Shown here: positions 17,209 through 24,287 of the stretch, piece after piece | How the letters are laid out: every line of letters begins with the position of its first letter | Numbering within the stretch: the stretch's first letter is position 1 | NCBI GenBank assembly: GCA_003288255.1 | Contig: CP026600.1 | Coordinates: 992,001 to 1,056,000, forward strand | Length of the DNA: 64,000 bases | DNA from: Clostridiaceae bacterium 14S0207 | GTDB taxonomy: Bacteria > Bacillota > Clostridia > Clostridiales > Clostridiaceae | Direction: 5' to 3' | Position numbers and translations under genes: made by a program | The notes under the pieces: model-generated | What the model saw: the letters and a program-made list of their open reading frames with translations, nothing else | The model's database searches: none | Told to the model about the DNA's origin: nothing

Positions 17209-18624
17209 GTGTTATTAAAAGAGATAAAAACTAAACTTTCTATTGATTTGATATATGATTTAATGAAATCAAATAATGATGAAAGTGCTTTTTTATATAG
17301 TTCATTACAAACAAAGCAATTAGGACAATATTCTTTTATAGGTATAAATTCCTTTTTAAAAATCGAAGGATTTAAAGGCAAATATTTTTTTAATGGGCAA
17401 GAAGAAAAAGGAGATTTCTTCAAAGCATTGAAAAGTATTTTAAAAAAATATAAGGTTGAAAATTATACACATATGCCTTTTATATCAGGGGGAATAGGAT
17501 ATCTATCATATGATTTAGGAAGAACCTTAGAAATATTTGATGATACTGCAGAGGAAAATGTGGATATTCCTTTAGGATGTTTTAACTTTTATGATAATTT
17601 AATTATATTTGATCATATAGAAAATAAGACATATATATCTTCATTAGGGATTTTAGAAGAAGAACAAGAAAGTTTTAAGGAAATAAAAAATAAAATTTCT
17701 TCTTATGAAAAAAGTTATTTTAATAAATTAGATGTATTTGAAAATGTAATTTTAGATAATAAAAAACCCCAAAATATAGAACTTACTACAGAAAAACTTA
17801 TAAATGAAGGTTTTAAATCTAATTTTAAAAAAGATGAGTATAAAGAAACTATAGATAAGGTAAAAAAATATATAGAAGAGGGTCATATTTACATTACTAA
17901 TCTAACACAACAATTTGTAAAAACTACGCATAAGGATCCTTATGAAGTTTATAAAGATTTAATGGAATTAAGTCCAGCACCTTTTTCTGCTTATTTAGAT
18001 TTTAAAAATTTTAAAATTATAAGTTCATCTCCAGAGAGATTTATACAAATTAATAATGGAAAAGTCATAACAAGACCTATCAAAGGTACACGCCCTAGAG
18101 GAAATTCAATAAAAGAAGATGAAAATAATAAAAAAGAACTTATAAATAGTGAGAAAGATAAATCAGAATTGCTTATGATTGTAGATTTAGAGCGTAATGA
18201 TTTAAGTAAAGTATGTAAACAACACACTGTAGATGTTACAGAATTATTTAAAATAGAAGAGTATAGTACAGTTTTTCATCTTGTATCTAATATAGAAGGA
18301 ACTTTAAGAGAAGATAATGATATGATTGATTGTATAAAAGCTACATTCCCTGGAGGATCTATAACGGGAGCTCCTAAAATAAGATCTATGGAAATTATAG
18401 AAGAATTAGAAAAAGTAAAAAGGAATATTTACACAGGTGCTTTAGGATATATAAGTTTTCATGATACCTGCGATTTAAATATTATAATTAGAACTATATT
18501 ACAAAAGGATAATAAGGCTTATTTTGGAGTAGGTGGAGGAATTACCTATGAATCAGAAGCTGAGTTTGAGTATGAAGAGACACTTCATAAAGCTAAGGCA
18601 ATGGTTGAGGCATTAATTAAATAA
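17209..18624 (+). CDS. pabB: Aminodeoxychorismate synthase component I
   Basis: Converts chorismate and ammonia to 4-amino-4-deoxychorismate, the first step of p-aminobenzoate synthesis. The 471-residue protein has an N-terminal TrpE-like domain and a C-terminal chorismate-binding domain. Lys292 in RPIKGTRPRG is the nucleophilic Lys that separates PabB (PIKGT) from anthranilate synthase (PIAGT). SERFI and FPGGSITGAPK are further active-site motifs. The start is GTG 17209; an overlapping ATG at 17207 leads to an immediate stop. AGAGAGGAAG provides the ribosome binding site. The gene is followed after 12 bp by pabC. Confidence 0.95.
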   Translation: MLLKEIKTKLSIDLIYDLMKSNNDESAFLYSSLQTKQLGQYSFIGINSFLKIEGFKGKYFFNGQEEKGDFFKALKSILKKYKVENYTHMPFISGGIGYLSYDLGRTLEIFDDTAEENVDIPLGCFNFYDNLIIFDHIENKTYISSLGILEEEQESFKEIKNKISSYEKSYFNKLDVFENVILDNKKPQNIELTTEKLINEGFKSNFKKDEYKETIDKVKKYIEEGHIYITNLTQQFVKTTHKDPYEVYKDLMELSPAPFSAYLDFKNFKIISSSPERFIQINNGKVITRPIKGTRPRGNSIKEDENNKKELINSEKDKSELLMIVDLERNDLSKVCKQHTVDVTELFKIEEYSTVFHLVSNIEGTLREDNDMIDCIKATFPGGSITGAPKIRSMEIIEELEKVKRNIYTGALGYISFHDTCDLNIIIRTILQKDNKAYFGVGGGITYESEAEFEYEETLHKAKAMVEALIK

Positions 18625-18636
18625 AGAGGTAGAAAT

Positions 18637-19407
18637 ATGTATATTATTAATGGTGAAAAGACATTAGAACCTAAAATTGTTTTAGATGCTGGATATTTTT
18701 TTGGACAAGGAGTTTTTGAAACTATTTTACTACGTAGAGGAATTCCTATTATGTTAGAATCACATTTAAAAAGACTTAATAAGGGATTAAACTTTTTAAA
18801 TATAAAACAACAGAAAATAAAAGAAGAATATGTGCTTTCTATGATAAAAAAAGGTGGATTTTATGAAGGAGTATTAAAAATTATGGTTTCGGAAAAAAAT
18901 ATAATTTTTAGTACAAGAGAATTAAGTTACAAAGAAGAAGAGTATAAAAATGGTTTTTCCGTAAAAGTTAGCAATGTAAGAAGAAATGAAAGTTCTAGTA
19001 TGCCTTTTTTAAAGACCTTTAATTATTATGAAAATATATCAGAAAAGCAAAAGGGTAAACAAGAAGGATACGATGAAGTAATATTTTTGAATGGGAAAGG
19101 TTATATAACTGAAGGAGCTACAACTAATATATTCTTTATAAAAAAAAATAAAATTTGTACACCTAAAATAGATACAGGGATCTTAAATGGTACGGTAAGA
19201 GATTTTTTAATTAACACATTTTGTGGAGTTTACAAATTTGAAGAGGAATATTATAATTTAAAAGATTTATATGAGTCAGATGGTGTATTTTTAACTAATA
19301 GTCTTTTAGGAATTATGAAAGTTAAAAGTATTAATAATAAAGAAATAAAACAAAGTTTACAAATAGATGAATTAGGAAATTTATATAGAAAAACTTTAGG
19401 GATTTAG
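18637..19407 (+). CDS. pabC: Aminodeoxychorismate lyase (class IV PLP enzyme)
   Basis: A 256-residue fold-type IV PLP enzyme that releases p-aminobenzoate and pyruvate from aminodeoxychorismate. Typical features are [19 protein letters not shown] near the N-terminus, [15 protein letters not shown], where the PLP Lys lies, and [14 protein letters not shown]. The assignment as PabC rather than another class IV aminotransferase relies on its position directly after pabB in a folate operon. With it the pABA pathway is complete in this window. GAGGTAG precedes ATG 18637. Confidence 0.88.
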   Translation: MYIINGEKTLEPKIVLDAGYFFGQGVFETILLRRGIPIMLESHLKRLNKGLNFLNIKQQKIKEEYVLSMIKKGGFYEGVLKIMVSEKNIIFSTRELSYKEEEYKNGFSVKVSNVRRNESSSMPFLKTFNYYENISEKQKGKQEGYDEVIFLNGKGYITEGATTNIFFIKKNKICTPKIDTGILNGTVRDFLINTFCGVYKFEEEYYNLKDLYESDGVFLTNSLLGIMKVKSINNKEIKQSLQIDELGNLYRKTLGI

Positions 19408-19421
19408 AGGAGGGAACATTA

Positions 19422-19976
19422 ATGATTGATAAAAAGAAAATAGAAAATGCAGTTAAAGATATAATAGAAGCAGTAGGAGAAGATTATAGTAGAGAGGGCC
19501 TTATAGAAACACCTGAAAGAATTGCACGTATGTATGAAGAGATCTTTTCAGGATTACATGAAGATGCAAAGGAACATTTAAGTAAAACTTTTATTGTAGA
19601 TAATGATAATTTAGTTATAGAAAAAGATATTCATTTTTATTCTATGTGTGAACATCATTTTTTACCTTTCTTTGGAAATGTACATATTGCCTATATTCCT
19701 AATGGTAAAGTTGTAGGACTTAGTAAACTTGCAAGAACAGTAGAGGTTTTTGCCAAGCGTCCTCAATTACAAGAAAGATTAACGGAGCAAATAGGAGAGG
19801 CATTAATAAATTATTTAGATTGTAAAGGTGTTATGGTTGTAGTAGAAGCAGAACATCTTTGTATGAGTATGAGGGGGGTAAAAAAACCTGGAAGTACTAC
19901 AGTAACTAAGTTTGTAAAAGGTGATATAGAAAAAGATTATAATTTACAAAATCAGATTTTAAATATGATTAAATAA
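19422..19976 (+). CDS. folE: GTP cyclohydrolase I
   Basis: Converts GTP to 7,8-dihydroneopterin triphosphate, the entry to the pterin branch of folate synthesis. The 184-residue protein has the zinc and active-site motif [11 protein letters not shown], the [23 protein letters not shown] region and [14 protein letters not shown], which contains the second Cys ligand. Length matches the bacterial type IA enzyme. AGAGGAGGG precedes ATG 19422. The 90-bp gap to folP contains a split ribosome binding site. Confidence 0.96.
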   Translation: MIDKKKIENAVKDIIEAVGEDYSREGLIETPERIARMYEEIFSGLHEDAKEHLSKTFIVDNDNLVIEKDIHFYSMCEHHFLPFFGNVHIAYIPNGKVVGLSKLARTVEVFAKRPQLQERLTEQIGEALINYLDCKGVMVVVEAEHLCMSMRGVKKPGSTTVTKFVKGDIEKDYNLQNQILNMIK

Positions 19977-20012
19977 TCATTTAAATAAAAGTTTATTAAA
20001 AATTTTTATAAT

Positions 20013-20069
20013 GGAGGTGTAAATCTTTAGAGGATAAGATAATATATCTTTTAAAGATAAATATATATG
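20013..20069 (+). promoter_or_regulatory. Split ribosome binding site: SD, 14-bp hairpin, start codon of folP
   Basis: The SD GGAGGTG (20013-20019) is 47 nt before ATG 20067. Positions 20023-20036 pair continuously with 20045-20058 (14 bp, two G-U pairs, 8-nt loop). When folded, 11 nt remain between SD and ATG. TAA at 20058-20060 blocks any in-frame start closer to the SD. A rival hairpin (20046-20051 with 20053-20058) competes for the same right arm, so a switch between two folds is possible. The architecture is the same as at def. Confidence 0.6.
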
Positions 20070-20888
20070 ATAGATAACATACAAATAGGAAGTAAAAATT
20101 TTAGCTTGGGAAAAGAAACCTATATAATGGGAATTTTAAACGTAACTCCAGATTCTTTTTCTGATGGTGGAAAATTTAATTCTATAGATATGTCAGTTAA
20201 ACATGCAAAAGAAATGATAAAAGAAGGAGCTACTATAATAGATATTGGTGGTGAATCAACAAGACCTAACCATGTGCCAGTAGAAGAAAAAGAAGAGATT
20301 GAAAGAGTTGTTCCAGCTATTAGAGCTATAAGAGAAACTAAAATAGATATACCAATTTCCATAGATACATATAAGGCAAAGGTAGCAGAAAGTTCTATAG
20401 AGGCTGGTGCAAACTTAATTAATGATGTATGGGGATTTAAAAAAGATAGTGAAATGGCGAAGGTAGCATCTTTTTATAAAGTACCTTGTTGCCTTATGCA
20501 TAATAGAGAAGAAATCAATTATAAAAATTTTTTACAAGATGTTCTAGAGGATTTAAAGGAGAGTATTTATATAGCTAAAAGTGCAGGAGTTTTAGATGAA
20601 AATATAATTTTAGATCCGGGAATTGGTTTTGCAAAAACCTTAGAGCAAAATTTATTATTAATGAATAATTTAGAACTTATTAGAGAATTAGGATATCCAG
20701 TGTTATTAGGAACTTCAAGGAAATCAATGATAGGTAATACTTTAAAATTACCTGTAAATGAGAGAGTAGAAGGAACTATATCAACAACAGTAATTGGAAT
20801 TATGAAAGGTTGTGACTTTATTAGAGTACATGATGTTCGTGAAAATATTAGAGCCGCAAAAATGACGGATGCTATAGTAAGGAGATAA
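20067..20888 (+). CDS. folP: Dihydropteroate synthase
   Basis: Joins p-aminobenzoate to dihydropterin pyrophosphate; the sulfonamide target. The 273-residue TIM barrel has the canonical motifs MGILNVTPDSFSDGGKF, IDIGGESTRPN, ILDPGIGFAKT, LLGTSRKSMIG and the late IRVHDVRE. The start ATG 20067 (MIDNIQIGSKNFSLG) has no adjacent ribosome binding site: a strong SD lies 47 nt upstream beyond a 14-bp hairpin. It is the fifth gene of the pab-fol operon and is followed after 12 bp by the folBK fusion. Confidence 0.96.
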   Translation: MIDNIQIGSKNFSLGKETYIMGILNVTPDSFSDGGKFNSIDMSVKHAKEMIKEGATIIDIGGESTRPNHVPVEEKEEIERVVPAIRAIRETKIDIPISIDTYKAKVAESSIEAGANLINDVWGFKKDSEMAKVASFYKVPCCLMHNREEINYKNFLQDVLEDLKESIYIAKSAGVLDENIILDPGIGFAKTLEQNLLLMNNLELIRELGYPVLLGTSRKSMIGNTLKLPVNERVEGTISTTVIGIMKGCDFIRVHDVRENIRAAKMTDAIVRR

Positions 20889-20900
20889 ATTAAAGAAAAT

Positions 20901-21719
20901 ATGGATAAGATAATAATAAAAGATTTAGAAGTATTTGCCAATCATGGCTATTTTAAAGAAGAAAAAGCATTAGGACAAAAATTTTTAATATCTATAGAAG
21001 TTTTTTTGAATTTTACTAAGGCAGCAAAAGAAGATGATTTAAATAAAACAGTTCATTATGGAATTCTGTGTGAAGAGATAGAGAAAGAATTTAAAAAAGA
21101 AACTTTTGATCTTATAGAAAAAGCAACTGAACATTTGGCTACATTTGTTTTAAAGACACATAAGGAAGTTAAAAAAGTTAAAGTTAAAGTTAAAAAGCCT
21201 TGGGCACCTATAGGAAAATCGTTAAAATATGCTGCTGTAGAGATAGAAAGAGAAAGAGTAACAGCATATATTGCTTTAGGATCTAATATGGGAGACAAAG
21301 AGCAAAATATAAGAATGGCCATAGAAAATACAGATAAAAGTGAATATATTGATGTGAAAAAAGTATCTAATTTTTATTCAACTAAACCAATGGGATATCT
21401 AGATCAAGATGATTTTGTAAATGCGGTTATGGAAGTTGAAACATTGTATTCTATGGAAGAGTTGGTAATGTTCTTATTATGTGTAGAAAAAGAATTAAAA
21501 AGAGAACGTATAATTAAATGGGGACCTAGAACTATAGATTTAGATCTAATTCTATATGAAGATAAAATAAATACTAGTGAGATAGCTATAGTTCCACATC
21601 CTAGAATGCATGAAAGATTATTTGTTATAGAACCATTGTGTGAAATCGCACCTTTTGTGCTTCATCCCTTATTAAACAAGAGAATATGGGAAATCAAAGA
21701 GGATTTAGAGAATAAATAA
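20901..21719 (+). CDS. folB-folK: Bifunctional dihydroneopterin aldolase / HPPK
   Basis: A fusion of two consecutive folate enzymes. Residues 1 to ~117 are dihydroneopterin aldolase (FolB: IIIKDLEVFANHGYFKEEK, LGQKFLISIEV, KKPWAPI). Residues ~119 to 272 are 6-hydroxymethyl-dihydropterin pyrophosphokinase (FolK: VTAYIALGSNMGDKEQNI, WGPRTIDLDLILY, VPHPRMHERLFVIEPL). The product passes straight to FolP, encoded just upstream. The ribosome binding site is the AAGGAGA at the end of folP, 15 bases before ATG 20901. An intrinsic terminator follows. Separate genes are more usual in Gram-negatives; FolB-FolK fusions are known in other bacteria. Confidence 0.93.
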   Translation: MDKIIIKDLEVFANHGYFKEEKALGQKFLISIEVFLNFTKAAKEDDLNKTVHYGILCEEIEKEFKKETFDLIEKATEHLATFVLKTHKEVKKVKVKVKKPWAPIGKSLKYAAVEIERERVTAYIALGSNMGDKEQNIRMAIENTDKSEYIDVKKVSNFYSTKPMGYLDQDDFVNAVMEVETLYSMEELVMFLLCVEKELKRERIIKWGPRTIDLDLILYEDKINTSEIAIVPHPRMHERLFVIEPLCEIAPFVLHPLLNKRIWEIKEDLENK

Positions 21720-21760
21720 AATTAAATGAGACATATATTTACTCTATGTTATAACTTTGA

Positions 21761-21804
21761 AAAACAACGTACTGAATTAATGTTTAAGTTTAGTACGTTG
21801 TTTT
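21761..21804 (+). terminator. Intrinsic terminator of the pab-fol operon
   Basis: AAAACAACGTACT (21761-21773) pairs perfectly with AGTACGTTGTTTT (21792-21804), followed by more T residues. Confidence 0.85.
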
Positions 21805-21862
21805 TTATTTTTAGGAGAGAAGTAATTATAATTTATTGGAATGATAAGAAAAATATTATAAA

Positions 21863-22345
21863 TTATTCTTTAGACTTATCAATTACATATTTGCATAAAT
21901 TAAAAAGATTATAAGAAACGTATGTATTTTCCATGGATATATAGTCTTTTTCAAGATTTCCATCCCAAGGATATACTGATATTAATTTATCATTATATAC
22001 ATCTATTACGAATTTATCTTTTTTAAAAGTTAAAAACAATTTATATTCTGGGTTTTTGGGAAGGTTTTTAGGTTTAGTTATAAAGCTATCACTTTTTTGA
22101 TATTTAAAAAATTTTCGTATTATTAAGGTTTCACCTTCATTTATCCTTTTTCCTTTATAAAAATTTGTATAGAGTACATTTATTTCGCAGTTATCATCTT
22201 TTTCAAAGCAAGATAATAATTTTTCAGTATAATATGATTTTGAAGGTTTTTTATTTTTAAGATTATATAGTTGCAAAGATGAACAGCCTGTAATAAATAA
22301 AGAAAATATAATAAAAATACATATAGTTTTTTTAAAAAATTTCAT
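21863..22345 (-). CDS. Predicted lipoprotein, function unknown
   Basis: A 160-residue secreted lipoprotein. Residues 1-20 form a basic, hydrophobic signal peptide ending in a lipobox, FITG-Cys21, so the mature protein should be anchored to the outer face of the membrane. The mature part is rich in Lys, Tyr and Phe with no catalytic motif I recognise; it may belong to a Clostridium-restricted lipoprotein family. ATG 22345 follows GGAAGTGA on the minus strand. It is convergent with the folate operon and divergent from the small ORFs to its right. Confidence 0.8.
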   Translation of the reverse strand: MKFFKKTICIFIIFSLFITGCSSLQLYNLKNKKPSKSYYTEKLLSCFEKDDNCEINVLYTNFYKGKRINEGETLIIRKFFKYQKSDSFITKPKNLPKNPEYKLFLTFKKDKFVIDVYNDKLISVYPWDGNLEKDYISMENTYVSYNLFNLCKYVIDKSKE

Positions 22346-22488
22346 CTATTATCACTTCCTATAATTGTAATTGTTATATTAAAATTTATGAATTAAGAAG
22401 ATATATTATTACACTAAAGTAAGAATAAAAAATTACTAGAATAAAAAAATTCTTAGTGGATAATCTATGAATGAAAGGGGAGTTTAAC

Positions 22489-22611
22489 ATGGACAATAAA
22501 TTAAAAAATACAGTTAATAATAAAAAAGAAGATGGAAAATTTAAGAAGAAAAACATAAAACATGGTCATAAAGAAAGTGCAAGAGCAGTTTTTGGTATGG
22601 AAAATAAGTAG
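22489..22611 (+). CDS. Small Lys-rich protein 1 (40 aa), function unknown
   Basis: Encodes MDNKLKNTVNNKKEDGKF and onwards to HGHKESARAVFGMENK: 40 residues, strongly basic, no hydrophobic segment. GAAAGGGGAG precedes ATG 22489 at good spacing. It is the first of three similar-sized basic ORFs in a row, separated by 46 and 24 bp and ending at one strong terminator. I do not recognise the family. Small basic soluble proteins of this kind include minor spore-core proteins, but no spore-specific promoter is clear. Confidence 0.6.
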   Translation: MDNKLKNTVNNKKEDGKFKKKNIKHGHKESARAVFGMENK

Positions 22612-22657
22612 TATTTAATAAAGTAAAAATAACAAATTATAATAAGGAGTGGTTTTC

Positions 22658-22792
22658 ATGCCAGAGCCATATAACAAAAAAGAAACAAGAAAAGCTAAAA
22701 AAACTAACAATAGAAGTGCAAAGCCTGTTACGATTCATGAGTCACAAATGAAAAAACATAAATCAGAGGGAGTAATAACAGGGGAAGAATAA
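22658..22792 (+). CDS. Small Lys-rich protein 2 (44 aa), function unknown
   Basis: Encodes a 44-residue basic protein, MPEPYNKKETRKAKKTNNRS to the end ...KSEGVITGEE. AAGGAGTGG is correctly placed before ATG 22658. It has no membrane segment, no Cys and no Trp. It is second in the run of three tiny ORFs; the basic body and acidic C-terminal end are shared in style with the third ORF. Confidence 0.6.
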   Translation: MPEPYNKKETRKAKKTNNRSAKPVTIHESQMKKHKSEGVITGEE

Positions 22793-22816
22793 AACACAAT
22801 AAGGGGTGTTTAATGT

Positions 22817-22957
22817 ATGAGTAAAAGTGCGTTTAAAAAAAATAGAGCAAGTAGCAAACATGTAGAAATAAATAAGCCTAATAGTTCAAAAGATAAAAAA
22901 GGCAATAAGAAAATACCTTCAGGATATGAGAATTTTGAAGGAGAACCTATAGATTAG
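22817..22957 (+). CDS. Small Lys-rich protein 3 (46 aa), function unknown
   Basis: Encodes a 46-residue protein, MSKSAFKKNRASSKHVEINK to the end ...GYENFEGEPID: basic and Ser/Asn-rich for the first 33 residues, acidic at the end. ATG 22817 follows AAGGGGTG. A nearby ATG at 22813 runs into a stop after three codons. It is the last of the three before a long terminator hairpin. Function unknown. Confidence 0.6.
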   Translation: MSKSAFKKNRASSKHVEINKPNSSKDKKGNKKIPSGYENFEGEPID

Positions 22958-22990
22958 TTTAAATACTAAACTATTTAGTATAAAATTTAG

Positions 22991-23038
22991 GTTACAGTAA
23001 ATTAAATTATATAATTTAATTTACTGTAATCGTTTTTT
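22991..23038 (+). terminator. Long intrinsic terminator after the small ORF trio
   Basis: A 20-bp inverted repeat (22991-23010 with 23011-23030) with a single G-U pair and almost no loop in the paired register, followed by CG and eight T. It is one of the longest terminator stems in the window, which supports real transcription of the small ORFs. Confidence 0.85.
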
Positions 23039-23103
23039 TTACGTACTATTGGTATTTGAAAATTTATGATATTTTTTAAAATAATTTAAATTTTCAAAGT
23101 TTA

Positions 23104-23132
23104 TTTACAGTTTGTGATTATATCATTATAAT
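23104..23132 (+). promoter_or_regulatory. Sigma-A promoter of glsA
   Basis: TTTACA (23104-23109), a 17-bp spacer and TATAAT (23127-23132), 37 bp before the glutaminase start codon. Confidence 0.72.
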
Positions 23133-23169
23133 ATAATATGTAATCATAATGAGTAAAGGGTGATTTAGC

Positions 23170-24087
23170 ATGCAGAGAATATTAGATACAATAATAGAGG
23201 AAAATAAAAAATGGACTAAAGAAGGGGCTTTAGCTTCATATATACCAGAATTAACAAAAGCAAATAAAGAAGCATTAGGAATTTGTGTTACTACCCTAGA
23301 TGGAGAAGAGTATTTTTCAGGAGACTATAAAACTAAATTTACAATTCAGAGTATTTCGAAGGTAATCACATTAATGTTAGCTATATGTGATAATGGAAAA
23401 GATTATGTTTTTTCAAAAGTTGATATGGAGCCTACAGAAGCATCATTTAATTCTATTACTAACTTAGAAGTGCATAATCATAATAAGCCCATAAATCCAA
23501 TGATTAATGCAGGTGCTATTCAAGTAGTATCTTTAATTAATGGTGATACATCAGAAAAAAAAATTCAAAGAATTTTAAAATTCACTAAAAAGATAACAGG
23601 AAATCCTAATATAAATATAAATGAAGATGTATATAAATCAGAAAAGGCTACAGGAGATAGGAATAGAGCTTTAGCGTATTATATGAAAAGTACGAGCTGT
23701 ATGGAGGGTAATGTAGAGGAAATACTTGATGTTTATTTTAGACAATGTTCTATAGAAGTAGATTGTAAAGATATAGCTCGGATAGGTGCTACACTTGCAA
23801 ATGCAGGAGTTACACCTTGGAATAATCAAAGAGTTGTATCTAGGGAAGTGGCTAGAATTATAAAGACAATTATGGTTACTTGTGGTATGTATGATGCATC
23901 TGGGGATATTGCAGTACATATTGGAATACCGGCTAAAAGTGGTGTTGGTGGAGGAATAATGGCAGCAGTTCCTAGACGTATGGGTATAGGAGTAGTTGGA
24001 CCAGCTCTTGACAAAAAAGGAAATAGCATAGGTGGAATTAAAGTTCTAGAAAATTTATCAAAAGAATTTGATCTTAGTATTTTTTAA
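23170..24087 (+). CDS. glsA: Glutaminase A
   Basis: Hydrolyses L-glutamine to glutamate and ammonia in the cytosol. The 305-residue protein is a beta-lactamase-fold glutaminase with the catalytic Ser61-x-x-Lys64 pair in FTIQSISKV, and NPMINAGAIQ and VPRRMGIGVVGPALD as further family motifs. Length is normal and no C-terminal regulatory extension (STAS or ankyrin) is present. It has its own promoter and terminator, so it is a single-gene unit. AAAGGGTGA precedes ATG 23170. A role in glutamate supply or acid resistance is possible but not shown. Confidence 0.96.
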   Translation: MQRILDTIIEENKKWTKEGALASYIPELTKANKEALGICVTTLDGEEYFSGDYKTKFTIQSISKVITLMLAICDNGKDYVFSKVDMEPTEASFNSITNLEVHNHNKPINPMINAGAIQVVSLINGDTSEKKIQRILKFTKKITGNPNININEDVYKSEKATGDRNRALAYYMKSTSCMEGNVEEILDVYFRQCSIEVDCKDIARIGATLANAGVTPWNNQRVVSREVARIIKTIMVTCGMYDASGDIAVHIGIPAKSGVGGGIMAAVPRRMGIGVVGPALDKKGNSIGGIKVLENLSKEFDLSIF

Positions 24088-24115
24088 CCAACGGAAGTTG
24101 TATACAAATTTAAGG

Positions 24116-24172
24116 TAAATGCTATGTTTTTAAAATTTTATTTTATAAAATTAAACATAGCATTTATTTTTT
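24116..24172 (+). terminator. Intrinsic terminator of glsA
   Basis: TAAATGCTATGTTT (from 24116) pairs with AAACATAGCATTTA (to about 24165) across a loop that is itself partly paired, followed by seven T. Confidence 0.8.
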
Positions 24173-24287
24173 TATATTAAATAGTGTGAATTTACATATT
24201 TTTTAAATATAAAATACAACAATTATAGTATTTGAAGGATTATTGCTAATAATATATAATAAGGTATATATCTCCCAAGGAGAAAGG

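Noticed and set aside
16608-18624. pabA/pabB being an anthranilate synthase (trpG/trpE) pair
   Set aside because: PabB has the PIKGT Lys typical of aminodeoxychorismate synthase rather than PIAGT, and all neighbours are pABA or folate genes.
21726-21914. A 62-codon plus-strand frame after the folate operon
   Set aside because: It runs through the intrinsic terminator at 21761-21804 and into the opposite strand of the lipoprotein gene; it has no ribosome binding site.
22370-22488. A sigma-G promoter before the small Lys-rich ORFs
   Set aside because: I looked for GNATR-N16-18-CATNNTA and found only GAATA-like boxes without a matching -10 element at correct spacing.
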